64,000 nucleotides of DNA from Ga0077555 sp963761475. GTDB taxonomy: Bacteria; Pseudomonadota; Alphaproteobacteria; Rhizobiales; Hyphomicrobiaceae. The stretch is from contig CAVXGT010000017.1 of the NCBI GenBank assembly GCA_963761475.1, forward strand, positions 1 through 64,000, written 5' to 3'. The position numbers and the translations under genes were made by a program. A model generated the notes under the pieces. It worked only from the letters and a program-made list of their open reading frames with translations. It did not search any database and was not told the origin of the DNA. Shown here piece after piece: positions 26,532-35,705 of the stretch; within the stretch, counting starts at the first letter, position 1, and each line of letters opens with the position of its first letter.

Positions 26532-29500
26532 ATGTTCAAGACGCTGATGATGTCCCGCCGCTTTGCGCCACTGTTCTGGTGCCAGTTCTTTTCGGCGTTG
26601 AACGACAATTTTCTCAAATCCGCCTTGGGATTGATGGTCCTCTACAAGCTCGGTGCCGACCACGGCGCCGCTCTCGTCACCCTGGCGACGGCCGTTTTCA
26701 TGGCGCCGTTCTTCGTCCTGTCCGCGCTTGGCGGCGAACTCGCCGACAAGCATGACAAGGCCTGGATGGCCGAGCGCATCAAACTTGCCGAGATCGGCGT
26801 CGCCGTGGTGGCGGCCACCGGCTTCATGTTGGGCTCCATTGTGCTGATGTTCGTGGCGCTAGGCCTCTACGGCATCATCGGTGCGCTCTTCGGTCCGATC
26901 AAATACGGCATCCTCCCCGACCACCTCTCTGAGCACGAGATCACCGCTGGCAATGCTCTCGTCGAGGGCGGCACCTTCCTTGCGATCTTGGGCGGCGCCG
27001 TGGCCGCCGGCTGGGCCGTCGCAAGTCACCAGGGTCCCTGGCTGATCGCGTCAGGCGCGCTGGCACTGGCCGTCGCCTGCTGGCTCGCAGCCCGCATGAT
27101 CCCCAAGACCGGTGCCGGTGACGCCGAAATCGCGATCACCCGCAATCCGCTCTCCTCCACTTTCCGCCTGCTCGGTGAGCTCAGAGCCAATCACCGCATC
27201 TGGATTGGTGCGCATATCGTCTCGTGGTTCTGGCTCGTCGGCGCTGTCGTGCTGTCGCTGCTGCCGACGCTGATCCGAGATCGCCTCGGCGGCACCGAAG
27301 GCGTCGTGACACTCGCCATGGTGGCCTTCACCATCGGCATCGCGCTCGGCTCGATGCTCGCAGCCCGCGCCAGCAAGAACCGGCCGAACTTGGCGCTGGT
27401 GCCGGTCGGCGCATTTTTGATGGCTATCTTTGCCGGTAAGCTTGCGCTGCTGGTATGGGCGGCCGTCCCCCGCCCAGCCCGTCGGCCCGGCTGAGTTGCT
27501 GACAGGAATCAGCGGCTGGCCGTTGATGATCGCGCTGACGGGCCTCGCATTTGCTGGCGGCCTTTACATCGTGCCCTCGTTCGCAGCCGTGCAGTCCTGG
27601 GCCGCGCCCGAGCGCCGCGCCCGTTCGGTTGCCGCCGTCAATATCCTCAATGCCGCTTACATGACACTCGCCGGCCTCGCCGTGGCGCTCCTGCAGGGCC
27701 AGGGCGTCGGCATCGACACGCTCTTCGTCGCGTTGGCCGCTGCCAACCTCGGCGTGATGGGCCTCGTTCTCTACGCCTGGGGCCGCGATGGCGTGCAGGA
27801 TCTCGGTCGCTTCGTATTCCAGCTTTTCCTGCGCCTCGAGGTAAAGGGGCTCGAGAACCTGCCGGCCAACGGCGAGCGCACCATCATCGCGCCGAACCAC
27901 GTGAGCCTGCTCGACGGCCCCTTGATGCACACTGTGCTGCCCGGTCACGCCGCCTTTGCGATCGATACCGCCATGGCCAACAATTGGTGGGTGCAGCCCT
28001 TCCTGAAGGCGATCAACTTCCATACTCTCGATCCGACAAAGCCGCTGGCCACGCGTACGCTGGTCAATCTGGTCAAGGAAGGGCGCACCATCGTCATCTT
28101 CCCGGAAGGCCGCTTGACGGTCACCGGAGGCCTGATGAAGGTCTACGACGGCACCGCCATGATCGCCGACAAGGCGGACGCCTGGATTGTGCCGGTCCGT
28201 ATCGAGGGTCCGCAGCGCTCGGGCTTTTCCTACATGCGCCCGACCCAGATCCGCAAAGCCTGGTTCCCCAAGACCACCATCACCATCCTGCCCCCCCGCA
28301 AGCTCGAGCTCGACCCCGAGCTCAAGGGTAAGATCCGTCGCCAGGCCGCCGGCGCCCGCCTGCAGGACATCATGGTCGACACCGCCGTCGAGACCGCGAG
28401 CATCGATCAGACCTTGTTCGACGCGCTGGTCGAGGCCAAGCAGCAGCGCGGCACCGGCAAGAGGCCCGCCGTCGAAGATCCGCTCGGCACCAAGCTCTCC
28501 TACGGCAAGCTCATCCTCGGCGCCCAGGTGCTGGGCGAGAAGCTGGTCGACCTCGCGCCTGAAGGCAAAGCGGTCGGCATTCTCCTGCCCAACTCAGCCG
28601 GGGTCGCCGTCACGTTCTTTGCGCTTCAAGGCATCGGCCGCCTCGCTGCGATGATCAATTTCTCAGCCGGCCCCGTAAACGTTGTGGCCGCCTGTCGCGC
28701 CGCCGAGGTCCAGGTCGTGCTGACGTCGCGCGCCTTCATCGAGAAGGGTCGTCTCGAAGGCCTTGTCGCCAAAATCGAGGAGGCCGGCGTGCGCGTCGTC
28801 TACCTCGAGGATGTCCGTACCAGCATTGGCCTCGTCGACAAGCTGCGGGCGCTCCTGCGCGGCAATCGCTCGCTGGCGCGCCGCTCGCCCAATGACCCCG
28901 CCGTCGTCCTCTTTACCTCGGGCTCCGAGGGCACGCCCAAAGGCGTCGTGCTCTCTCACCGCAACCTGCTGGCCAATGCGGCCCAGAGCCTGGCGCGCGT
29001 TGCAGCCGACGGCGAAGACAAGGTGTTCAACGTGCTCCCTGTCTTCCATTCGTTCGGGCTCACGGGCGGCATGATCATGCCGCTGGTCGGTGGCATCCCG
29101 GTCTATCTCTATCCCTCGCCGCTCCACTACCGGATCGTGCCGGAGCTCGTTTATCAGACCAACGCCACCATCCTGTTCGGCACCGACACCTTCCTCGCCG
29201 GCTACGCCCGCACCGCCCATCCCTACGACTTCCACAACGTCCGCCTGATCATCGCTGGAGCCGAGGCCGTCAAGGATCGCACTCGCCAAGTTTACATGGA
29301 GAAATTCGGCGCCCGCATTCTGGAAGGTTATGGCGTCACGGAGACGGCCCCGGTGCTTGCGATGAACACGCCGCTTGCCAACCGGCCGGGCACCGTCGGT
29401 CGCCTGTCGCCGCTGATGAAGGCGCGGCTCGACCCAGTCCCCGGCATCGAGGACGGCGGCCGGCTCTCGGTCTCGGGCCCGAACGTCATGCTCGGATACT

Positions 29501-29961
29501 TCCGTGCCGAAAATCCCGGCGTGCTCGAGCCCCCGGCCGATGGCTGGCACGACACCGGCGACATCGTCGCCATCGACCAGGACGGCTACATCCGCATCAA
29601 GGGCCGCGCCAAGCGGTTCGCCAAGATCGCCGGTGAGATGGTGTCGCTCTCTGCCGTCGAGGCCATGGCTGCCGAACTTTGGCCGCAGGCGCTTTCGCTC
29701 GTCATCGCCACGCCGGACGCCCGCAAGGGCGAGCGCCTGGTGATGGTGACGACCCAGGCCGATGCCACTCGCCCCGAGTTCCTGCGCCACGCTCGCCTCA
29801 AGGGCGCAACAGAGCTGAGCGTGCCCGCCGATTATATGATCGTCGAGCGCATCCCGCTGCTCGGCACCGGCAAGGCCGACTATCAGGCAACGGCGCGTCT
29901 CGTGCAGGAGCAAATGGCCCAACGCGTCGAGCCCGAGGCCCCCGCCGACGCCGCAGAGTGA
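26532..29961 (+). CDS. Aas-type fusion: lysophospholipid transporter, PlsC acyltransferase, acyl-ACP synthetase; one frameshift
   Basis: About 1,142 residues. First comes an MFS/LplT-like transporter domain (LFWCQFFSALNDNFLKSALG, then 10-12 helices). A PlsC-type acyltransferase follows, with the NHxxxxD motif in APNHVSLLDGP and the FPEGRLT motif. The C-terminal domain is an AMP-forming acyl-CoA/ACP ligase (VLFTSGSEGTPKGVVLSHRNL, YGVTETAPV, WHDTGDIVAID, RIKGRAKRFAKIAGE). The three activities flip 2-acyl-lysophospholipid inward, activate a fatty acid and reacylate the lipid. The frame breaks in a run of five C (27467-27471). Removing one C joins VWAAVP to AQPVGPAELL inside the transporter, and the span is one base over a multiple of three, so an extra base is likely. 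If real, the first product would stop at 27494. A GTG at 26529 precedes the chosen ATG. Confidence 0.85.
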
Positions 29962-29966
29962 CAGTT

Positions 29967-30213
29967 TGCGACGGCGGTGCGCCGCTTTGCGGCGCCCCCG
30001 CAGAGGCGCAGCGCTGCCCCTCGGCAGCGCGGTACGCGCCGTGAGGGAAAACAACCGACGTCAAACCAATCCATTCACGATACCCACCCGCTTAGCGTCA
30101 TGCGTGCGACACTTCGCACGTATGGCGAAGGCCGCGACCGCGGCCCGCCGCGTTGCGGCGCCCCGCGGAGGCGCAGCGCTGCCCCTTGGCAGCGCGGTAG
30201 GCGCCGTGAGCGA
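29967..30213. repeat. Two copies of a GC-rich palindromic (REP-like) repeat
   Basis: Copies lie at about 29967-30048 and 30130-30213. The shared core reads GCGGCGCCCC, then GAGGCGCAGCGCTGCCCCT, then GGCAGCGCGGTA and GCGCCGTGAG. Within each copy, GCAGCGCTGCC and GGCAGCGC can fold on themselves. They occupy the intergenic space between the acyltransferase and a small membrane protein gene. They look like a dispersed chromosomal repeat family. Confidence 0.8.
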
Positions 30214-30291
30214 TACACAAAGCAACCGGCTGGCAGCGACAACTGGTAATGAGGTAGACTAGCGCCCGCAGCTTGCAGGAAAGCACAGCCC

Positions 30292-30507
30292 ATGCCCCCT
30301 CTGATTGCAGCAGCCCTGATCGGTGCCGGCCTCTACGTCGGCGCTCGCCTGGTCCGCCAAGTGGCAAGCCGCATGGCCGAGCACAGTTCCGGGCCCAACG
30401 GTCGGCCGACGGCCGGTCCGGCCGCTGACCACGCCGAGCGTGATTTGGGCCGCCTGGAGGTCGATCCCGCAACTGGCGTCTACCGCCCGGCGCAGGATCG
30501 CGGCTGA
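30292..30507 (+). CDS. Small membrane protein
   Basis: A 71-residue protein with one N-terminal helix (MPPLIAAALIGAGLYVGARLV) and a polar tail ending EVDPATGVYRPAQDRG. The end resembles the tails of small conserved alphaproteobacterial proteins that carry a DPxTGxYRP motif. Function unknown. GCAGGAAAGC upstream supplies a ribosome site. Confidence 0.6.
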   Translation: MPPLIAAALIGAGLYVGARLVRQVASRMAEHSSGPNGRPTAGPAADHAERDLGRLEVDPATGVYRPAQDRG

Positions 30508-30538
30508 ATTCCATCGGGAGATGTAGCGCCCGCCCGGA

Positions 30539-31705
30539 TCAACGGAGCGAAGCGCCGAGCAGGTCGCGGGCGATGACGTGGCGCTGTACCTCGTTCGGCC
30601 CCTCGCCGACGCGGCGAATGCGCAGTTCCCGGTACCATCGCTCGAACGGGAAGTCCTTGGTCATGCCGTACCCGCCGAAGATCTGCATCGAGCGGTCGAC
30701 GACGCGCCCGGCGGCCTCGCTGGCAACCAGCTTGGCAAGGCCGGCCTCCATCCGGAACGGCTCGCCCGCATCGCATTTGGCAGCCGCCGCAAGGCACATC
30801 AACGTCGATTGCCTGAGATCGATTTCGTTGTCGACCAGCATCCACTGGATCGCTTGACGCGAGGCGAGCTTGGCGCCGAACGTCTCGCGCTGCTTGGCGT
30901 AGTCGATGGCGAGTTCGTGAGCCTTGTAGGCCGGTGCCAGGCATTGTGCGGCATAGGGAATGCGCTGGCGCGACAGGCGTTCGTTGGCGATGCCGAACCC
31001 CTTGTTGAGTTCGCCCAGGATGGCGCTGTCGGGAACCTTCATGTCCTCGAAGCCGAGCTCCGTGGCGTAGTGCGACGAGCGCAGCGTGTGCACGATCCGA
31101 CGCACATGGAAGCCGGGATTGCTGGTTTCGACGATGAAGCAGGTGACGCCGCCGCGGCCGGCTTCCGGATCCGTGCGCGCAAAGACGAGGCCGAAGTCCG
31201 CCTTGTCGGCGCCCGAGATGAACACTTTCGACCCGTTGATCGTCCAGCCCTCGTTGGTCTTGACGGCACGGGTCCGGATGGCGCGAGCCGGGTCCGATCC
31301 CCCCGACGGCTCGGTGAGCCCGAAGAAGGCGCGCTTCTCGCCCCGCAGCATGGGATAGAGATAGTTCTCTTTCTGCTCGTCGGTCGCCTCATAAAGCTGC
31401 GCGAGGCCGGCTGCGCCGAACACGCCGTAGCACGGCACATAGAGACCGGCGCGATGCTGCCCCATCTCGATCGCCAGCAGCACGCGGGTCGTCATGTCGA
31501 TGCCCGGCCCGCCAAACTCGGCAGGAATGTCGAGCCCGTAGAGCCCCATCGACTTCACCTTGTCGACAAGCCGCGTCCGGTCTTCCTCAGGCAGCTCGCT
31601 GGCATCGGGATCGAGCTTGTCCTCGAGCGGTACGATCTCCTCGCGCACGAAGCGGCGAACCTGCGCCACGATCGCTTTTTGCTCTTCCGACGGTTCGAAG
31701 TTCAT
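30539..31705 (-). CDS. Acyl-CoA dehydrogenase
   Basis: A 388-residue flavoprotein that oxidises an acyl-CoA to the 2-enoyl-CoA and passes electrons to ETF. Family blocks are FFGLTEPSGGSDPA (FAD and substrate binding), WTINGSKVFISGADKA, RQAIQWMLVDNEI and the C-terminal FGGYGMTKDFPFERWYRELRIRRVGEGPNEVQRHVIAR. The position of the catalytic base cannot be fixed by eye. The chain length specificity is unknown. It is followed on the same strand by small genes, a hydroxyacid dehydrogenase and a crotonase, but gaps suggest separate control. Confidence 0.88.
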   Translation of the reverse strand: MNFEPSEEQKAIVAQVRRFVREEIVPLEDKLDPDASELPEEDRTRLVDKVKSMGLYGLDIPAEFGGPGIDMTTRVLLAIEMGQHRAGLYVPCYGVFGAAGLAQLYEATDEQKENYLYPMLRGEKRAFFGLTEPSGGSDPARAIRTRAVKTNEGWTINGSKVFISGADKADFGLVFARTDPEAGRGGVTCFIVETSNPGFHVRRIVHTLRSSHYATELGFEDMKVPDSAILGELNKGFGIANERLSRQRIPYAAQCLAPAYKAHELAIDYAKQRETFGAKLASRQAIQWMLVDNEIDLRQSTLMCLAAAAKCDAGEPFRMEAGLAKLVASEAAGRVVDRSMQIFGGYGMTKDFPFERWYRELRIRRVGEGPNEVQRHVIARDLLGASLR

Positions 31706-31733
31706 GACCTGCGTCCTGTTCTGGAATTGGCGA

Positions 31734-32072
31734 TCAAAGCGGGCTCAACCGCCCGAGGCGTGGCAGCGGCTTGCCGATGTTGCCGGCCGGCACGTCGCCG
31801 TGATCGTGCACATGCAGCATCAACAATTCCTGGTAGCGCGTGGTGTATTGCTGATTGATCTCGACGCGAAACTGGCTGGCGCCGTTCGGCAGATTGGCGA
31901 GCATGTTCTCGATCTCGCTGCGCACGCCGAACAGCGACCGGCCTCCGGCCATGCCGATGAAGACCACATTGCCGGCCGCATCTGCCAGTTGGAAGACGCC
32001 GAGTTGGCCGGGCAGCTTCTTGATGTTCTCGGGCGTCAGCGCAACCCACGCCTTGGTCATGCGAATGGCCAT
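31734..32072 (-). CDS. Conserved hypothetical, GIY-YIG-like fold possible
   Basis: A 112-residue protein. The core LGVFQLADAAGNVVFIGMAGGRSLFGVRSEI has the strand pattern of a GIY-YIG domain, where Arg follows the second strand, but the GIY and YIG triads are not preserved. The remainder (FRVEINQQYTTRYQELLMLHVHDHGDVP) is His-rich. It lies 28 bp upstream of the acyl-CoA dehydrogenase start and may be co-transcribed with it. A nuclease function is not supported. Confidence 0.6.
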   Translation of the reverse strand: MAIRMTKAWVALTPENIKKLPGQLGVFQLADAAGNVVFIGMAGGRSLFGVRSEIENMLANLPNGASQFRVEINQQYTTRYQELLMLHVHDHGDVPAGNIGKPLPRLGRLSPL

Positions 32073-32090
32073 CTTGGGGCCCCTCCTCGG

Positions 32091-32375
32091 TCAGTCGACA
32101 TCTGTCACAGGCGTAGCCTCGATGGCAGCGCCCGAGCGCTCCAGGATCGCTGCGGCCGCCTGCCGGCGCGGATCGCCCCGGTAGGCTTCAAATCCGGCCG
32201 CGGACGAAAAACGCACGATATGCACTTCGAGCGTTGCCGCCTCGTTCCGCAGCCGCCGCTCCAGCCGGCCCCCATGCTCCCCGAGCAACGGCAGAACCGC
32301 GTCCTCGTAGGCCTGGAAATCTGCAATCCCGGCCGGTGGCACCCGTGCCACAACCGCAAGCGTGATCGCGCTCAT
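32091..32375 (-). CDS. Small dimeric alpha-beta barrel-like protein (DUF1330/EthD type)
   Basis: A 94-residue protein: SAITLAVVARVPPAGIADFQAYEDAVLPLLGEHGGRLERRL followed by LEVHIVRFSSAAGFEAYRGDPRRQA. This pattern of strand, helix with FxxYE, strand and F.S..GFEAYR..P matches the DUF1330/ferredoxin-fold group. Those proteins are often metal-free oxidases or isomerases of unknown substrate. The ATG at 32375 is chosen over the frame start at 32486, which adds unrelated residues and would overlap the next gene more heavily. Confidence 0.65.
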   Translation of the reverse strand: MSAITLAVVARVPPAGIADFQAYEDAVLPLLGEHGGRLERRLRNEAATLEVHIVRFSSAAGFEAYRGDPRRQAAAAILERSGAAIEATPVTDVD

Positions 32376-32418
32376 TCCTACCGCATCCTCTGCTGGCCTA
32401 TCGCGCTTCGCGCCATGG

Positions 32419-33402
32419 TCACCTCCGCCGCACTGCCATAACGTCGGGATTGACGACGTTGATCGCCGCTCCCTCGGCCCAGGCATTGATCTGGTCGAAG
32501 ATATCCGTGAACTGCAGCTCGTATTCCTCGCGCGTCACATAGCCGATGTGCGGTGTGCACAGCGCATTCGGCAGCTTGAGCAGCGGATGGTCGGAATTGC
32601 GCACTGGCTCCTCGTCGAAGACGTCCACTGCCGCCATGCCGGGACGGCCGGCAGCCAACGCGGCTTCGAGCGCGCCGGTCGCGATCAGGCCCGAGCGGCT
32701 CGTGTTGACCAGCAGCGAGCCCGGCCGCATGCGTGCGAGATCGCCCGCCGTCATGACGCCGCGCGTGGCATCGACCAGCCGCATGTGCAGCGAAACCACG
32801 TCGCTGGTTTCAAGGAAATGGTCCTTGCTGGCCGGTACGTGCCAGCCGGCGGCCGCCGCTTTTGCGCGGCTGGCCTCGCGCGCCCACACCTGAACGTTCA
32901 TGCCAAAGGCGCGGCCGTACTCCGCGACAGCGAGACCGATCCGCCCCCAACCCCAGATGCCGAGCGTCTTGCCCCGCACCGAACGGCCGACGCCATGTTG
33001 CCATTTGCCGGCCTTGAGGCTCGCGACCTGCTCCGGTAGCTGGCGCATGGCGGCAAGCACCAGCGCCCAGGTGAGCTCGGCCGTGGCATAGGACGGCGTT
33101 CCCGGATGCTGGCCCGAAGAGACGACGATGCCGAGCCGCGTGCAGGTGTCGATGTCGATGTGCGGAAACACGCTGCGCTGGCTGATCAGCTTGAGGTGCG
33201 GCAGGCGTTCGAGCAGCGGCGTGCGGATCTTCGTGCGCTCGCGGATCAGCACCAGCGCTTCCGTCTCGCTGAGGCGTTCGGCGAGTTTGTCCACGTCCTG
33301 CACATGGTCGTTCCAGACCGTCACCTCATGACGCGCGAGCTTGGCAAAGCATGGGAGCCCCCGCACCGTGTCGAAATAGTCGTCGAGGATCGTGACCTTC
33401 AT
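32419..33402 (-). CDS. D-isomer 2-hydroxyacid dehydrogenase (SerA-like)
   Basis: A 327-residue NAD-dependent dehydrogenase. The nucleotide-binding motif is GKTLGIWGWGRIGLAVAEYGRAFG. The catalytic Arg lies in LVNTSRSGLI, the Glu in DVFDEEPV and the His in TPHIGYVTREEYE. SerA-like members act on phosphoglycerate, formate or glyoxylate; the substrate here is open. The start MKVTILDDYFD at 33402 matches the family N-terminus better than the ATG at 33426. It lies just downstream of the crotonase gene on the same strand. Confidence 0.88.
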   Translation of the reverse strand: MKVTILDDYFDTVRGLPCFAKLARHEVTVWNDHVQDVDKLAERLSETEALVLIRERTKIRTPLLERLPHLKLISQRSVFPHIDIDTCTRLGIVVSSGQHPGTPSYATAELTWALVLAAMRQLPEQVASLKAGKWQHGVGRSVRGKTLGIWGWGRIGLAVAEYGRAFGMNVQVWAREASRAKAAAAGWHVPASKDHFLETSDVVSLHMRLVDATRGVMTAGDLARMRPGSLLVNTSRSGLIATGALEAALAAGRPGMAAVDVFDEEPVRNSDHPLLKLPNALCTPHIGYVTREEYELQFTDIFDQINAWAEGAAINVVNPDVMAVRRR

Positions 33403-33435
33403 GGCAGCCGAGCGCCTTTCCATCACCAGTGCGGG

Positions 33436-34191
33436 CTAAATGCCCTTGAAGTTGGCCTTGCGCTTCTCGAGCCGAGCCCGCATGCCTTCCTGCCCATCCT
33501 GCGAGGTGCGCGCCTTGTCGACCAGCAGGTCCACGTCCTCGTGCGGGATGTTGTCCCGGAACTGCATCTCGCGCGTGATCAGCGCCTTCATCGCCTTGAG
33601 CGACAGCGGCGCGTTGTCGGAAAGCCGCTGGATCACCGCCTGCGCCGTCTTCTCGAGGTCGTCGTGCTCGGCCAGATGCGAGATCAGCCCGAGCTTGAAG
33701 AAGTCCTCAGCCGGCAGGGGATCGCCGAGCAGCAGGATCTTCTTGGCGATGACAGGGTTGGCGACCTCGAGGATCTTCTTGGCGAGGAACCAGCTTGGCG
33801 CCAGCCCGACCTGCGCCAGCGACATACCGAAGCGCGCCTTCTTCGAGGCAACGACGATGTCGCAATGCAGCGCCAGCTCGTTGCCGCCTGCAATCGCATC
33901 ACCTTGTACGATCCCGACCACGGGCAGCGGATACATCTCGATAGCGTGCAGCATGTGTTCGATGCCGCTCTCGCCTTGCGGATTGTCGCGCCGCCACTTG
34001 AGGTCGAGCCCGGCGCAGAACACGGGCCCCGCCCCACGGATCACGGCGACGCGCTCGCTCGCGGCCGGCGGCGCCTCGAACGCGGCCTGCATCAGCTTCA
34101 TGGTCTCGCCGTCGAGTGCGTTGCGCTTTTCCGGACGGTTGAGCGTGACGGTCCGCACCGCACCGTCCACGTTCCATTCGACGCTGGCCAT
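33436..34191 (-). CDS. Enoyl-CoA hydratase/isomerase (crotonase) family
   Basis: A 251-residue crotonase. Family features are TLNRPEKRNALDGETM, the oxyanion-hole segment AVIRGAGPVFCAGLDLKW, and the second hole region IVQGDAIAGGNELALHCDIVVAS. The paired Glu residues of true hydratases are only partly evident, so hydratase, isomerase or thioesterase-like activity are all possible. The start MASVEWNVDGAV at 34191 is preferred over 34233. It is 33 bp upstream of the hydroxyacid dehydrogenase gene. Confidence 0.85.
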   Translation of the reverse strand: MASVEWNVDGAVRTVTLNRPEKRNALDGETMKLMQAAFEAPPAASERVAVIRGAGPVFCAGLDLKWRRDNPQGESGIEHMLHAIEMYPLPVVGIVQGDAIAGGNELALHCDIVVASKKARFGMSLAQVGLAPSWFLAKKILEVANPVIAKKILLLGDPLPAEDFFKLGLISHLAEHDDLEKTAQAVIQRLSDNAPLSLKAMKALITREMQFRDNIPHEDVDLLVDKARTSQDGQEGMRARLEKRKANFKGI

Positions 34192-34277
34192 GATCAACTC
34201 CCGTTGTCTCGCTGGTTGTCTGGATTGGCTCAATCATAGGCACGAAGCGGTGGCGACGGGCAACCCACGAGATCGCC

Positions 34278-34622
34278 TCAGGCGAAGGGAGGCAGTGCCG
34301 CTTGTGCGACTTTGCTGAGGCCCGACCGGACCAGCCGATAGGATTGGTGGATTCGGTGGGTGAGTTCGTCGCCCGCCGTGCCCCATGGCAGCAGCACCCA
34401 CGAGCGGTGGAAGTAGGGGGCTTTCTCGCCAACGCCAGCCTCGATCAGCATCTGCGCAGCCTCGATGCTGTCGGTCTTGACCGAAACGCCCTCCTTGACC
34501 GCGCCGACACAGGCAAACATTTTGCCGCCGACCTTCCAGGCGTCGTGTCCTCCGCCCCAGGGATCCGAAACCTCCGCACCCGGCAATTTCCGACAGATCG
34601 CCGTCACTGTTTTTCGGCTCAT
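34278..34622 (-). CDS. MmcQ/YjbR-family protein
   Basis: A 114-residue protein starting MSRKTVTAICRKLPGAEVSDPWGGG. Family blocks are HDAWKVGGKMFACVG, SVKTDSIEAAQMLIEAG, KAPYFHRSWVLLPW and ELTHRIHQSYRLVRSGL. YjbR proteins have a CyaY-like fold and are DNA-binding or of unknown role. The ATG at 34622 is the family start; the 44 residues upstream in frame overlap the next gene and are not similar. Confidence 0.85.
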   Translation of the reverse strand: MSRKTVTAICRKLPGAEVSDPWGGGHDAWKVGGKMFACVGAVKEGVSVKTDSIEAAQMLIEAGVGEKAPYFHRSWVLLPWGTAGDELTHRIHQSYRLVRSGLSKVAQAALPPFA

Positions 34623-34653
34623 CCTAGCGTCCTCGGCTGGGCTCGCGATGGCA

Positions 34654-35631
34654 TCAGTCGCGGTAGATCGAAACCTCGCCAACGCCCGCGCCGCGAATGA
34701 CGCCTCGGTACATGCCGTCGGTCGAAAACCGCATGGCGACATTGCCTTGGGCATCGACGCCGATCAATCCGCCGGTGCCACCATTGGCCGGCACCGCGAC
34801 GGTCGCAACCTGCTTGACGGCCTCATCCAGCGTGAGCCCCTTGTATCGCATCAGAGCGTCCACCTCGTGGCACGCGCACGCTCGCATGAAGGCCTCCCCC
34901 ATGCCGGTACCTGAAACGGCGGCGGTGGCGTTGTCGGCCCAGGTGCCGGCGCCGATGATGGGGCTGTCGCCGACCCGTCCCCACTGCTTGTTGGTCATGC
35001 CGCCCGTCGAGGTGGCAGCGGCAAGATTGCCGTTGGCATCGCAAGCCACCGCGCCGACAGTGCCGAATTTGGTGTCTTCTGCGGGGCCGCTGCCACGTGC
35101 CGCTTGTGCGCTGCCGTCGTGGTCGAGCTCCAGTCGCCCCGCCGCCCGCGCCCGCTGCAGTTGCTCGAAGCGTTCATCGGTGCGGAAATAGCTGGGCTCG
35201 ACCAGCGCCAGACCCTCGGCGGCGGCAAACGTTTCGGCCCCGGCGCCGACCAGCATGACGTGGCGCGAGCGCGTCATGACGGCATGGGCCGCAGTAACCG
35301 GATTGCGGATCCGGCTGACACCGGCAACGGCACCGGCCGACCGTGTCGCCCCGTCCATGATCGAGGCGTCGAGCTCGTTGCGCTCGTCACTGGTGAAGAC
35401 CGCGCCGCGGCCGGCGTTGAACAGCGGATCGTCCTCAAGCGCGCGCACGGCGGCAACGACGGCGTCGATCGCCGAGCCGCCGGTAATGAGCACTGCCTGC
35501 CCCGCTGCGAGCGAGGCAGCAAGTCCCGCCCGGTAGCGCGCCTCTCTCTCTGGCGTCATGAGCGCGCGCGTGATGGTGCCGGCGCCACCGTGGATGACGA
35601 GGACGGGAGTACGCGACGTGGCCTCACTCAT
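34654..35631 (-). CDS. iaaA: Isoaspartyl peptidase/type-2 L-asparaginase
   Basis: A 325-residue N-terminal nucleophile hydrolase. It self-cleaves before the Thr of KFGTVGAVACDANGNLAAATSTGGM, which then serves as nucleophile. Other family blocks are VLVIHGGAGTITRA, ITGGSAIDAVVAAVRALEDDPLFNAGRGAVF and GDSPIIGAGTWADN. It removes beta-linked aspartyl residues from peptides and hydrolyses asparagine. The start MSEATSRTPVLVIHGGAG at 35631 is the family start; the long upstream frame overlaps trpB and is not similar. It occupies the place next to trpB where trpA is found in many relatives. Confidence 0.9.
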   Translation of the reverse strand: MSEATSRTPVLVIHGGAGTITRALMTPEREARYRAGLAASLAAGQAVLITGGSAIDAVVAAVRALEDDPLFNAGRGAVFTSDERNELDASIMDGATRSAGAVAGVSRIRNPVTAAHAVMTRSRHVMLVGAGAETFAAAEGLALVEPSYFRTDERFEQLQRARAAGRLELDHDGSAQAARGSGPAEDTKFGTVGAVACDANGNLAAATSTGGMTNKQWGRVGDSPIIGAGTWADNATAAVSGTGMGEAFMRACACHEVDALMRYKGLTLDEAVKQVATVAVPANGGTGGLIGVDAQGNVAMRFSTDGMYRGVIRGAGVGEVSIYRD

Positions 35632-35705
35632 CGGGCAGCGCTCCTGGAGGTGATCGGGAACAACAAATGACGGGCGAGGGGCGCTGAGCGCCCGCCCGCC
35701 ACCGG

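Noticed and set aside
28663..30054. 463-residue minus-strand frame opposite the acyl-ACP synthetase domain
   Set aside because: Antisense shadow with low-complexity composition; the plus strand carries all AMP-ligase motifs.
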